Assembly (NCBI RefSeq): GCF_918698245.1
Contig: NZ_CAKKMS010000002.1
Coordinates: 930,001 to 994,000 of the forward strand
From: Pedobacter sp. Bi126
GTDB lineage: Bacteria > Bacteroidota > Bacteroidia > Sphingobacteriales > Sphingobacteriaceae
Direction: 5' to 3'
DNA: 64,000 bases
Under the pieces are notes generated by a model, which was not told the DNA's origin, searched no databases, and was given only the letters and a program-made list of their open reading frames with translations. Positions 44,083-53,455 of the stretch are shown here, one piece after another; the first letter of the stretch is position 1; each line of letters begins with the position of its first letter. A program made the translations under genes and the position numbers.

Positions 44083-45735
44083 TTAGTTTGCTAAAGTTAA
44101 ACACTGCTTTTGATTTAACAACAAGTTTTTTAATTCATTATAGTTTACATCCTGAATGTTGATTTTATGATCGATAGCCAAAGATGCAGCAGTGGCAGCT
44201 GATTCCCCCAGGATCATAAATACAGGCTCCATGCGTACAGATCCGTACGCAATATGAGATGATGACAAACAAACGGGAACCAATAAATTTTTGCATTCGG
44301 TTTTCTTAGGCACGATGGCCTGATAGGAGATACTGTAAGGTCTTGGTGCTTTAACCCCGACATCACCTTCATTTTGCACATAACCTTCAGGCGTAACATA
44401 ACGTTGCACATTATGAGAATCTAAAGCATAAGACCCCATCCCTATCGGATTTGGCACTTCTTTTTTGCCAAGAACTTCATGCTCGGTCATTACGAAATCT
44501 CCTATCATTCTCCTCGCCTCCCGTACATAAAGCTGATATGGCCAGTTTCCGTTATCCTTAAATTCATCTTTCGCCAAACCCCATTTTTTAACCTGCTGCT
44601 GAATTTTTTCTGGCATCCTCGGATCGTTGGCCATAAAGTACATTAATCCTTTTTGATAATTTTCGTGAGCTTTGATAATTTCTTTCCGTTTTGTGTAATC
44701 TGCTTCAGGATAGGCATAATTCATTCCGATAAAATCGGTACTAAACGGTCCATGGTTATTAGTATCTGTTTTATGGTTCGGAATAGGATCATATTTATTA
44801 AAAAGTTCATCCCAACCGGCATTAAACACCCTTAACAACAATTCGTAATCCATGGCATTGTAGCGGTCTGGTTTTGGAAACGCTATTTTGTTTTCGGCTT
44901 TATTGGTCAGGCACATCCTATAGCAATAGGCCTGAAGTTTATGGTCTGCCGTTCCGTTCGGTCCAGGTTGATCAGTAGAAATACCTGTCAACAGGCCGCT
45001 TTTTTTATCTCCTGGAATTTTATACGGATCGATATTATTTTTAAAATAATGCGCATGCTGAAAAACCAAGGCCTGTACCCCATTCCACTGTTCGTTATAG
45101 GTATGGTTTGCTTCTCTGCCCACATGGTAGCTTACTTTAGCAGCAGCCATTAAATCGCCTTCATAAGTAGCATCGATATACATTTTTGCACTAAAAATTT
45201 TGCCAGATAAGGTTTTGATACTGATAATCTTCCCATCTTTCATCTTTACGCCCTGTTTTCGCTCCAACCATTCATCACGGTAAATTTTTAATTTATTCTC
45301 TTTGACAAAATCTTCCATAACCTGTTCTGCAACATGAGGTTCAAAAATCCACATGGTTCGGTCCGTTCCATCAATAGCAGGTGTACCTTGTCCTTTGTTA
45401 CCGTACTGCTCTTTTTTCTGCCATTTCCAGGCACTAGCTTGCTGGTAATGCTGATAAACCTTTTGATAAAATTTTCTGGCGAGGCCACCAATTACGGACT
45501 TGTCTCCCGTATCGGTAAAGCCCAATCCTGAAGATGATAAACCACCTAAATGCCTGTCGGGTGAAACTACAATAACGCTTTTACCCATTTTTGTGGCTTG
45601 TACGGCTGCCATTATACCGGCTGATGTTCCGCCGTAAACAATAATATCTGCCTTATACAACTGGCCAAGTACCGTTAACCGTGTTAGGAGGAGCATTATT
45701 ACACACATCGAGGTTTTCTTAATTGAGACTTCCAT
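44083..45735 (-). CDS. FAD-dependent oxidoreductase (FAD_oxidored family)
   Basis: 550 residues with a hydrophobic N-terminal signal. The dinucleotide-binding motif ADIIVYGGTSAGIMAAVQAT lies at about residues 29-48 and is followed by RHLGGLSSSGLGFTDTG, both typical of PF12831, which is frequent in Bacteroidota polysaccharide loci. The probable role is oxidation or reduction of a sugar or sugar acid in the periplasm, but no substrate is proven. It starts one base after the SGNH gene stop and is 62 bases ahead of GH97. Confidence 0.9.
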   Translation of the reverse strand: MEVSIKKTSMCVIMLLLTRLTVLGQLYKADIIVYGGTSAGIMAAVQATKMGKSVIVVSPDRHLGGLSSSGLGFTDTGDKSVIGGLARKFYQKVYQHYQQASAWKWQKKEQYGNKGQGTPAIDGTDRTMWIFEPHVAEQVMEDFVKENKLKIYRDEWLERKQGVKMKDGKIISIKTLSGKIFSAKMYIDATYEGDLMAAAKVSYHVGREANHTYNEQWNGVQALVFQHAHYFKNNIDPYKIPGDKKSGLLTGISTDQPGPNGTADHKLQAYCYRMCLTNKAENKIAFPKPDRYNAMDYELLLRVFNAGWDELFNKYDPIPNHKTDTNNHGPFSTDFIGMNYAYPEADYTKRKEIIKAHENYQKGLMYFMANDPRMPEKIQQQVKKWGLAKDEFKDNGNWPYQLYVREARRMIGDFVMTEHEVLGKKEVPNPIGMGSYALDSHNVQRYVTPEGYVQNEGDVGVKAPRPYSISYQAIVPKKTECKNLLVPVCLSSSHIAYGSVRMEPVFMILGESAATAASLAIDHKINIQDVNYNELKNLLLNQKQCLTLAN

Positions 45736-45736
45736 A

Positions 45737-46486
45737 TTATGGTGCAGTTAAAAGTTTAATTAAATAAGCAGGGTAACTATCTTTATCTATTGTTCCATCG
45801 CCTTTGGTAATGCTATCTCCAAAACAAACAATATTTGTTTTTGGCAACCGATGGTCAATTATATAATCGTAAACAGTGACTGCAATAAACCGGTAACCAT
45901 TGGCTGTAGGGTGTATGCCATCTGTTTTATTGCTGTTGGCTATATTTTGAATCAACGAATCTTTATCCGTTCCGATTTTGCCTATCGCTGAAAACTGATG
46001 CCCAAGATCGAGAAAGTGTGTCTTTTGTTGTTCAGCAATTTTTCTGATTACATTGTTTATCTGCATTCTTCGACCTGCTACACCTTCGGGTTGGTAAAAC
46101 TGAGCTGGGTGGCGGGTAAGCAAATGCACTTCGTAAACGGGCAGTATTGTCATTAACAATACTTTACACCCCTTTGATTTTATGTTTTTTACCAGGGTAT
46201 CCAAATTACGTTCATATTCATCAATAGGAATATGTTTAACGCTATTCATATCATTGGTGCCCACCATCAAAATAGTCAGTTTAGGATGTAGACGTAAACA
46301 ATCTTCTTCTACCCTGTTTAAAAGATCGGCGGTATTGTTACCTCCTACGCCTGCATTTATAACTAAATATGCCGATTCTTGTTCTTCTGCAGTATAATTT
46401 ATAGCGTAAGTAGGTGCTGCTCTAAAGAGGGATGTTGAGAGCAAGGCTATGCTGCCTTTTATCACCTGTCTTCTATTAATTTTCAT
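45737..46486 (-). CDS. Circularly permuted SGNH/GDSL-type hydrolase (probable carbohydrate esterase)
   Basis: 249 residues with a Tat-like signal (INRRQVIKGSIALLSTSLF). The order of SGNH blocks is abnormal. Block II (VINAGVGGNNTADLL, about 42-56) and block III (GTND, 76-79) come first, the Asp189/His192 block V (DGIHPTANGY) follows, and block I with the nucleophile (IVCFGDSITKGDG, Ser225) is at the C-terminus, where SYPAYLIKLL ends the protein. In normal SGNH enzymes block I is N-terminal. Joining the C-terminal end to residue 40 restores the normal order, so this looks like a genuine circular permutation that keeps the catalytic triad. Within the locus it probably removes acetyl groups from a polysaccharide. 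Confidence 0.85.
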   Translation of the reverse strand: MKINRRQVIKGSIALLSTSLFRAAPTYAINYTAEEQESAYLVINAGVGGNNTADLLNRVEEDCLRLHPKLTILMVGTNDMNSVKHIPIDEYERNLDTLVKNIKSKGCKVLLMTILPVYEVHLLTRHPAQFYQPEGVAGRRMQINNVIRKIAEQQKTHFLDLGHQFSAIGKIGTDKDSLIQNIANSNKTDGIHPTANGYRFIAVTVYDYIIDHRLPKTNIVCFGDSITKGDGTIDKDSYPAYLIKLLTAP

Positions 46487-46548
46487 AAAACACTTATTTC
46501 TATATTTGCACTCATAATAAAGTTTTTATCGCAATCTCTTCTGTTAAA

Positions 46549-47673
46549 TTATTTGATTAACAAAGCAAAACTACACCATAAAACCGGGGCCTGGCCATGC
46601 ATATCTCCGGTAATTCTCTGCCTATCTAAATAATATTGCCTGCTGTTTTCCTTATTTGTACCCTGACAAACTTCTCTCACATCCCCATCAGTATTGATGT
46701 ACTTAGTTAACGCAATCCAGGCTTTGCGTGCCAATGGACCAAATTCTTCTTCATTCAGCCAGCCGTTTTTTACTCCGGTAATAAAGGCAAAGGTAAACAT
46801 GGCGCTTCCGGAAGTTTCGGGCCAGCTAGCCTGATCATCAACCAACTGTAACCACATTCCTTCTTTGGTTTGATACCGTTTTAAACTTGCCATCATGTTT
46901 TGGTAAGCCTTTAATATCTTCGGCCGGTCGGCATTATCTTTGGGCAAAGCACTAAGCAATTCGGTCATTCCTGCCGCCATCCAGCCGTTTCCTCTTCCCC
47001 AAAAAAATGGTACATCCGGTGCATGGTAAAACAATCCGTTAGGGCGCTGTATAGAATCGAGGTAAACGGTCATCTGATGCGCTGCACGATCAATATATTT
47101 CCGATCGCCTGTTGCGCGATAAGCCTGCGCCTGAATGTTGGTAACCATATACATATCATCAATCCACATCCGGGTTTGCCAAGTTAAACCTTTATCCAAA
47201 AGCACTTTATAAGCTTGCTTTGCTTTTGAAGGCATTGTCCACTGCTGATCTGCAAACCATTTTCCCATATCCAAATAAACAGGGTTTTTAAATTGCATGT
47301 AAAGTTCTAAAGGAAGGGTTCCAAAAATATTCGGATCAACATGATCTGGCCTGGGCTGAAGATTTTTTTTCTCATACAACAAAGGCCGAAAACGCTGCTC
47401 CAGCAAATCTGACAGTAATTTATTACGGGTAAAAGATGCAAACTTTAGTGCACCATACCAGGCACAAACTTCGGAATAGGTAATCGAGCTTGGTGGGGTC
47501 GAAAAACCAAAATTAGTGTGTGGTGTTTCCAGGTAATGTTTACTTAATTTATTTCCTATTTCTAATGGAGAAGTACCATTTGGCCAATTTTTAAAATATT
47601 TGTTTTGGGCAAAAGTTTGCGTACAAATTGAAACAGTAACAGTGATTAGAAATATTAGATTAATATTTTTCAT
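46549..47673 (-). CDS. GH105 unsaturated rhamnogalacturonyl/glucuronyl hydrolase
   Basis: 374 residues with a signal peptide (cleavage near FAQ). The alpha6/alpha6 barrel of the GH88/GH105 group is seen in WIDDMYMVTNIQAQAY, with catalytic aspartate at about 172-173, and FFWGRGNGWMAAGM. Members hydrolyse the terminal 4,5-unsaturated uronic acid left by polysaccharide lyases. No lyase is encoded in the visible locus, so the substrate could come from elsewhere. It follows the GH28-like gene by 20 bases. Confidence 0.9.
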   Translation of the reverse strand: MKNINLIFLITVTVSICTQTFAQNKYFKNWPNGTSPLEIGNKLSKHYLETPHTNFGFSTPPSSITYSEVCAWYGALKFASFTRNKLLSDLLEQRFRPLLYEKKNLQPRPDHVDPNIFGTLPLELYMQFKNPVYLDMGKWFADQQWTMPSKAKQAYKVLLDKGLTWQTRMWIDDMYMVTNIQAQAYRATGDRKYIDRAAHQMTVYLDSIQRPNGLFYHAPDVPFFWGRGNGWMAAGMTELLSALPKDNADRPKILKAYQNMMASLKRYQTKEGMWLQLVDDQASWPETSGSAMFTFAFITGVKNGWLNEEEFGPLARKAWIALTKYINTDGDVREVCQGTNKENSRQYYLDRQRITGDMHGQAPVLWCSFALLIK

Positions 47674-47693
47674 TGGTTTAAATTCGTTATGTA

Positions 47694-49268
47694 TTACCGG
47701 GCTGATACTTTGATGTCATCAGCAAAAGCAATATCTGTCATTTTTAATTCTTTTAAATTCTGCGCAGGTGAACCCAGAACTGGCATTTGTATGTTTGTGA
47801 ACGTTAGGCGACTGAAACTATTCACTTCACTTACTCCTTTAATTTTACCCGGAGATTTACCTGCATCTCTAACCAGAATATTTTTAACCATAATGTTCGA
47901 AATTGGCGCACTTCCTTTCTTATCGCCATTTTGCATAAAAAATATGGCCCAGGTGCGGTGGTCATCATTTTGATAACTTAATCTCTCGATATCAATGCCA
48001 TCAAAAACTACGTTTTTAACAAAAGCAGTTCCCCATTTGTGGTGTATTCCAATGCCAACGGCAGCATCGTAAACCACACAATTTTTAAATTTAATGTTCG
48101 TTTGTGGCTGCATCACCCCTTGCCCTATTTTAAATCCGTAACAGTAAGTCCAGGAGATGCAATCATCAAAAACAATATTCTTTTGTGCTTTAGGCTTGCC
48201 GGGCCATTTTCTGCATAAATCTGTATTCTGATCCCAGGTTTTGGTAGAGAAAGGATCATCAAGCGCAATGCCGATGGCATGTTTAACCAACACATTTTCT
48301 GATTCGATTACATCTACACCATCATTTTCGCCCATGTCGAATCTATTAAACAACTTAAAGTTTTGGAGCAGCACGTTTTTAGAACGGGTTGGGATAATTG
48401 CCCAGGCACCAGAATTGCGGATGATCAATCCATCAAGTTCAAAATTCTCGGCACCCATAATGGCAAGAATATGGTTCCCGATATTCTGTTGTTCTGTGGC
48501 GTACTTCCCATTTCCATCAAGGGTTCCGTTTCCAAACAATCTGATATTTTTGGCGCCCATACTGGTAAAAAACCACCAGGTAATGTTTCTTTTCTGAGAT
48601 TCTTTTCTAGCATTTATGGTATAATCTTCGGTTTTATCAGAAAAAAGCAGTACTGCGCCTGCTTCCAGATAAATGGCTGTATTGCTCTTAAGTTCGATAT
48701 TAGCTACCTTATATACTCCCACAGGAATGTAAACTGTTCCATTTTTATATCGAGAAGCATCATTTATTGCGTTTTGTAAAGCTTTGGTGCTTATCGTTTT
48801 CCCTATCGAATCGGCTTTATAAACCTGATCCATTACGTTAAAAATACCCTTCCCTACGGGTTTAGGTCTATTTTTTATTTCTGCATCGGCTGTAATAACC
48901 AGTTCTTTATTGTTATTGATTTTTACGATGAGGTAACTACCTTTTCTGATTGAAAACACAAGTTGTTTGCCTTTGCTTGTTGCTGCAATGTTTAATTTTT
49001 TTGGACTAATATTAAAATTTACCACATCCTCATTTAGCAAAGCCACAGTTATAAACAGGCGCTCTTCTTTCATTACAAAATGTGCATAATCGTACTTATT
49101 GTTATAGCTTACGACTGGTATATTAACCGCAGCTGATGACAGTGTGTATATCATCGATTTCGTATAAATTGATGGCAAAGGATAGGTTGATAACGCATTT
49201 GATTTAATGCTGCCTGCAACAAGTGCAAACAACATTAAAAGCATTACATTTAATTTCGATTTATTCAA
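47694..49268 (-). CDS. GH28-like right-handed beta-helix glycoside hydrolase
   Basis: 524 residues with a signal peptide. The start shown is a TTG (49268), kept because it gives MNKSKLNVMLLMLFALVAG with a basic n-region; the ATG at 49244 would lose it. A 115-residue N-terminal domain precedes the parallel beta-helix with NTAIYLEAGAVLLFS and LFGNGTLDGNGK. The candidate catalytic aspartates are in NDGVDVIES and ALDDPFS, followed by GFKIGQGV, matching the polygalacturonase layout, although the usual GHG histidine motif is altered. A pectin or other uronate polymer is the likely target. Confidence in the exact family is moderate. Confidence 0.75.
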   Translation of the reverse strand: MNKSKLNVMLLMLFALVAGSIKSNALSTYPLPSIYTKSMIYTLSSAAVNIPVVSYNNKYDYAHFVMKEERLFITVALLNEDVVNFNISPKKLNIAATSKGKQLVFSIRKGSYLIVKINNNKELVITADAEIKNRPKPVGKGIFNVMDQVYKADSIGKTISTKALQNAINDASRYKNGTVYIPVGVYKVANIELKSNTAIYLEAGAVLLFSDKTEDYTINARKESQKRNITWWFFTSMGAKNIRLFGNGTLDGNGKYATEQQNIGNHILAIMGAENFELDGLIIRNSGAWAIIPTRSKNVLLQNFKLFNRFDMGENDGVDVIESENVLVKHAIGIALDDPFSTKTWDQNTDLCRKWPGKPKAQKNIVFDDCISWTYCYGFKIGQGVMQPQTNIKFKNCVVYDAAVGIGIHHKWGTAFVKNVVFDGIDIERLSYQNDDHRTWAIFFMQNGDKKGSAPISNIMVKNILVRDAGKSPGKIKGVSEVNSFSRLTFTNIQMPVLGSPAQNLKELKMTDIAFADDIKVSAR

Positions 49269-49275
49269 GATATTT

Positions 49276-50427
49276 TTATTTAAGAATTCCTGCTCTTTTC
49301 AATTCATCAAGGGTTTCGAAAAGCATTACCCCACTTAATTGCACCGAACAATCGCCAACTTTGGTATTTGGTTTAGTGGCCCAATCTGAACCAAAAATAT
49401 TCTCAGGCGTTCTTATTGCTTTCGTATATAGGCTTTGTCCATTTTGCTTCAGGTATTTCAGGTATAACTCTTTAGTATAATCATCAACCACGTTTTTTAA
49501 AAGTAGTTGTGCCATATAACGGATATAGATACCCTTAAATAATCCGCCATCTCCAGAATTTTCACCTTTTAAAATACCATTTGGAGAAAATTTGACAGCA
49601 TCATTCATTACATAATTGGCATTGCGCACAGCATCGTCCAAATAGCTTTGCTCCTTTGTAATAAGGTATAATTCTAAACCGGCACCAAGCCAGGTGCCTT
49701 GATTGTAAGTATAAAGGGCACCCTCACTGGTGTTCCCGTAGGCATCCCAAACCACTCCACGGGCAGGTTCAACTACGTAAGTTTTCATCCAGTTGTAAAT
49801 CTTTTTTGCCCAAATCAGATCATCGGCTTTTTTATCTAACTGGTACATTCTTGCTGCAATTATTGCCGCTGGAGCATTGGAACAGGCGTTTTTAGAATCA
49901 GGAGATCCCGATGCCCACATAATGCCCCCATTTTTAACAGTAGTCCATCCTACCTTAATCCAACCCCAAAGTTGATCTGCAGCCTGCTTATATTCGATAT
50001 CACCAGTTTCATCATACGCTCTTAAACAGGCTAATGCCCACCATTCCATGTCATCGTAAAAAGTATTTTTAAAGGTATTGCCATTTTTAACATAACATCC
50101 ATTTAGTAAAGCTTTCATTTTGGTGAGGTACCTGGCATCTTTGGTTCTTTTATAGGCGTCGATATGTACATCTAAAGCATGTGCATTCCACCAATAATTA
50201 AATCCAAGGTGTCCATCATTGTTTTGGTTATAATAATTTTGGGTATTGTTGTAAAATTGAACATCAAGTGCAACTTGTGCATCGTCGGCCGCTTTTCCCC
50301 AATTAACCACTACCGGCGGTGCGACAGGCTCAGGTGGTGTTACCGAAATTTTATCTTTTTTACAGGCAAAAAAGCACATTGCAATGAGGAGCGCACCAAG
50401 TATTTTGTATTTTGAAAATAATTTCAT
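49276..50427 (-). CDS. GH76 alpha-1,6-mannanase-like lipoprotein
   Basis: 383 residues with a lipoprotein signal (LLIAMCFFACKKD; lipobox FAC), so it is probably on the outer-membrane surface. The (alpha/alpha)6 barrel has the catalytic aspartate pair D125-D126 in FYDDMEWWALACLRAYDE, characteristic of GH76 endo-acting alpha-1,6-mannanases. Other family segments are LGFNYWWNAHALDVHIDAY and YNQGTWLGAGLELY. It begins 48 bases downstream of the SusE gene. It should make the first surface cuts in the polysaccharide. Confidence 0.93.
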   Translation of the reverse strand: MKLFSKYKILGALLIAMCFFACKKDKISVTPPEPVAPPVVVNWGKAADDAQVALDVQFYNNTQNYYNQNNDGHLGFNYWWNAHALDVHIDAYKRTKDARYLTKMKALLNGCYVKNGNTFKNTFYDDMEWWALACLRAYDETGDIEYKQAADQLWGWIKVGWTTVKNGGIMWASGSPDSKNACSNAPAAIIAARMYQLDKKADDLIWAKKIYNWMKTYVVEPARGVVWDAYGNTSEGALYTYNQGTWLGAGLELYLITKEQSYLDDAVRNANYVMNDAVKFSPNGILKGENSGDGGLFKGIYIRYMAQLLLKNVVDDYTKELYLKYLKQNGQSLYTKAIRTPENIFGSDWATKPNTKVGDCSVQLSGVMLFETLDELKRAGILK

Positions 50428-50475
50428 GGTATAAAAAGTTATAACGGTTAACCGTATGGAAAACCGTCGTTAATT

Positions 50476-51609
50476 TTATTTAAAAGTTACTTTGTGTGTA
50501 TAATCTGCGGTTGATTGCAACCTAAATTCTATATCGGTTTTTTGTGCTTCTGCTGCAAATTTGTAGGTATAATCGTACTGAGAATTATCAACTTCTTTAA
50601 GCAGGAAATAACTCGCCGGACTAGTAGATGTCGCCCTCACATTATCATTAACAGCAGATCCCCAGTTCTTTATGGTAATATTGCCAGCAGCATCTTTTTC
50701 GGTCACCCTAAATTTGTAACGTTCATCTTTACCCCAGGGTTCTACTTTCCAGGCAATGGGTACGTCAACTCCTTTCCAAATCCCTGCTGCATCGTAGATT
50801 AAAGTGGTCTGAATTTTATTATAACCCGAAAACCACAAACCTACGGATTGGATTTCTGTAAAGGTTGCTGTTGATTTATTAAAATCTAAATTAATACGGT
50901 AAGTGGTTTTGGTAGTAGCCGGACTACTTACTTCAGTACCCTGTTTAATTATACCTGCATCAATTACAAAGTTTAGGGGCGTTCCAGTCGTTTTATCAAC
51001 CATTTTATATGTTCCTGCATTAAGGGAAGTATAAAGTTCGAATACACCATCTGAAAGTTTCTTGAAAGATTGAGCCTTGAGTAAGTCAGCGCCTCCCTCA
51101 GTTGCTGAACCCGTTATAAAAACGGCTGCAGGGTTTTCTGCAAAGCCAGCCGGACGCTTAAGCTCGAGTATCCCGGAGCCAGAAGTTGCTGTAATAACAC
51201 CATTTGAAGCGATAACCTGCCATTTCACCTTACCACTGCCGAGTTCGGTGATACCAGCCGCAGCAGCAATTTTGTTCATTTCCTTATGAGATAGCGACAA
51301 TTTATTGTCGGTACCCACTTTTGCCGGAATCCCAGCGTAAGCGGGTTTTGAAAAATCGCCGTTTTCTTTATCAAAAACAACCTTATAAAATGGCAGGGTA
51401 TAATTCCCCGTAGTTGCAGGGTTCCACTCAAACGTAACTACTGCATTGCTTGATGGACTTAGATTTACCAAAGTATTATTTGATGGGGCACTAAGTGTTG
51501 GCTGGGATATGGTTGTGGTTACATTATCTATATGATCCTTTTTACAAGAGAATAAGAATAACAGGCAAAGCATGCCCACAGCATATTTATTTTTAAATAT
51601 TCTTTTCAT
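50476..51609 (-). CDS. SusE/SusF-type surface glycan-binding lipoprotein
   Basis: 377 residues with a lipoprotein signal (MLCLLFLFSCKKD). The N-terminal SusE domain (about 35-130) has QPTLSAPSNNTLVNLSPSS and VTFEWNPATTGNYTLPFYKV, followed by carbohydrate-binding SusE/F C-terminal domains of beta-sandwich type. It binds the polysaccharide at the cell surface and hands it to SusCD. It follows SusD by 19 bases. No separate SusF gene is present. Confidence 0.88.
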   Translation of the reverse strand: MKRIFKNKYAVGMLCLLFLFSCKKDHIDNVTTTISQPTLSAPSNNTLVNLSPSSNAVVTFEWNPATTGNYTLPFYKVVFDKENGDFSKPAYAGIPAKVGTDNKLSLSHKEMNKIAAAAGITELGSGKVKWQVIASNGVITATSGSGILELKRPAGFAENPAAVFITGSATEGGADLLKAQSFKKLSDGVFELYTSLNAGTYKMVDKTTGTPLNFVIDAGIIKQGTEVSSPATTKTTYRINLDFNKSTATFTEIQSVGLWFSGYNKIQTTLIYDAAGIWKGVDVPIAWKVEPWGKDERYKFRVTEKDAAGNITIKNWGSAVNDNVRATSTSPASYFLLKEVDNSQYDYTYKFAAEAQKTDIEFRLQSTADYTHKVTFK

Positions 51610-51628
51610 AACTTTCTTTTAGAAGCTG

Positions 51629-53437
51629 TTACCAGCCGGGGTTACCTACAAGGTTTTTATCTTTGTTTAACTCTGACTGAGTGATGTTCCACAGGTAGTT
51701 TTTCTTTAAGAAAACCCTATTCTCGAACACTACCCTCTTTTGAAAATCGGCTGAAGTGGTCGCATTGATATCCATTCCATAAAAAGGCCCGCCATCGGTC
51801 TGATCGGCTATTTTCCATCTACGGGTATCGAAATATCTAAAACTCTCGAATGCAAGTTCTACCCTTCTTTCTTTACGTATGGCTTCGCGCCAGGCGGCCT
51901 GATTTGTAGGTTCGGGTACCTGATTAGCCGCAGAACCATATTGCGGAATTCCTGCACGCTCCCTGATCAGGTTAATGTACTTTTTAATATCGGCGTTTCC
52001 TGGTGCATATTCGTTCAGTGCCTCTGCATAATTGAGGTAAATTTCACCCAATCTGAAAATGATTTCTGCCCTGTCTGCAATTTGATCGGGCCCTACTTTA
52101 CTGTTTGGATTAACCATTTTACGAACAACATAACCTGTTCTAGACCAGTTTCGACCCGTGTATTGCCCACTATTTCCACCTTTATACAGTTGAATCGTTA
52201 TTGGAGAAGATCCGGTTCCACTGTTGTTGTTACTGGCGTTATTGATCCATTTGCTCAGATTGAAAGTAATGTTCACATAAAAACGCGGTTCCCTGTTCAC
52301 ATACATATTTGAGGTGCCTGTTGCATAATAGTTGTTCGCAGTGGAAGTAGTTCCAAGTTCGGTATAACCTGAGGCAGGATCATCTATCGATCTTCCGTTA
52401 GCTGTAAAAAATGCATCAACGGCTTGTTGTGTAGCGCCCCACGATGACCAACCGCCAAGAATATAGGGCGAACCGTTTTTATCAATGGAATACAGTTTAT
52501 CATCCACCAAACGGCACAGGATAACTTCCGAATTCCAATCTTTAAGCCAAAGATTTTTAAGCGATTCATAAGGCTTTATATTCCCATTTGCATCCAGCTC
52601 TTTGTACAAGCTATAATCGGGCATATCTATCAACTCTTTAGCTGCATCGGCAGCTCTTTTCCATTTGTTTACATCAATTGTTTGATTGATTAGCACCTTT
52701 CCATCTAGATTTTTAAAACCAGCATAATCAGTATTTCCATTGTACAAAGGACTTGCCGCATACAGCAATGTGCGCGATTTAACAGCAAGCGCCATTCCTT
52801 TTTTCCACCTTCCAAACTCGCGGGTATTGCCTTGAGAAGCTGGTAAATCAGCAATAGCCTTATCCAGTTCAGAAACAATAAAATTAACACATTCATCGTA
52901 GCTATTTCTTGGAAAACTAAAATCATCTATAGAAGCGTCTGGTGGAATAGGCAGATCTGGCAATATGATTACAGGCCCGTATTGAGCTATAAGACAAGCA
53001 TAAAAATACGCTCTCAATGCCCTTGCTTCTGCGACATATTGTTTGATTAACTGTGGTTCGATTTCGGGATTCTCTGGCACACGTTGCATAAAATAAGACG
53101 CCCTGCGGATCCCCTGATAATAATAGCCCCAATAATTATAATCGCCACGGTTTTTATCCCAATTACCTAAATTCATCGAATAGGTTGGGTAATCGTTATA
53201 GGTTACATCAGCCTCATCAGATAAACCTTCCCATGGAGTCCCTAGATTCCAATCGCTATTTGACCGGATATAGGTATAAACTCCGGCCAGATATTTTTCC
53301 GATTCGATTTTCTTTTTGAAAACATCGTCAATGGTCTGTTTGTCATCAGGTACCTGATCGAGGAACTTTTTACAGGCAGTTAAAGAGCAGATCAACACTA
53401 AAATGAGCGCTGCTTTAAAAAAAATATTTCTTTTCAT
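51629..53437 (-). CDS. SusD/RagB nutrient-binding lipoprotein of the polysaccharide locus
   Basis: 602 residues. The lipoprotein signal ends in SLTAC, followed by KKFLDQVPDDKQTIDDVFKK, typical of SusD. The TPR part contains YVAEARALRAYFYACLIAQYG and FPRNSYDECVNFIVSELDKA. The C-terminal PF07980 domain includes IFRLGEIYLNYAEALNEYAP and IRKERRVELAFESFRYFDTRRWK. It is the SusC partner lid for the glycan. It begins 18 bases after SusC. Confidence 0.95.
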   Translation of the reverse strand: MKRNIFFKAALILVLICSLTACKKFLDQVPDDKQTIDDVFKKKIESEKYLAGVYTYIRSNSDWNLGTPWEGLSDEADVTYNDYPTYSMNLGNWDKNRGDYNYWGYYYQGIRRASYFMQRVPENPEIEPQLIKQYVAEARALRAYFYACLIAQYGPVIILPDLPIPPDASIDDFSFPRNSYDECVNFIVSELDKAIADLPASQGNTREFGRWKKGMALAVKSRTLLYAASPLYNGNTDYAGFKNLDGKVLINQTIDVNKWKRAADAAKELIDMPDYSLYKELDANGNIKPYESLKNLWLKDWNSEVILCRLVDDKLYSIDKNGSPYILGGWSSWGATQQAVDAFFTANGRSIDDPASGYTELGTTSTANNYYATGTSNMYVNREPRFYVNITFNLSKWINNASNNNSGTGSSPITIQLYKGGNSGQYTGRNWSRTGYVVRKMVNPNSKVGPDQIADRAEIIFRLGEIYLNYAEALNEYAPGNADIKKYINLIRERAGIPQYGSAANQVPEPTNQAAWREAIRKERRVELAFESFRYFDTRRWKIADQTDGGPFYGMDINATTSADFQKRVVFENRVFLKKNYLWNITQSELNKDKNLVGNPGW

Positions 53438-53455
53438 ATCCTAAGGATTTTAAAA

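Noticed and set aside
45737..46486. Ordinary SGNH hydrolase with a missing N-terminal GDS block
   Set aside because: The block is not missing; it is intact at the C-terminus, so the protein is permuted rather than truncated.
48363..48779. 138-residue plus-strand frame, and the overlapping 118-residue one
   Set aside because: Antisense to the GH28-like gene, with no start signal or recognisable domain.
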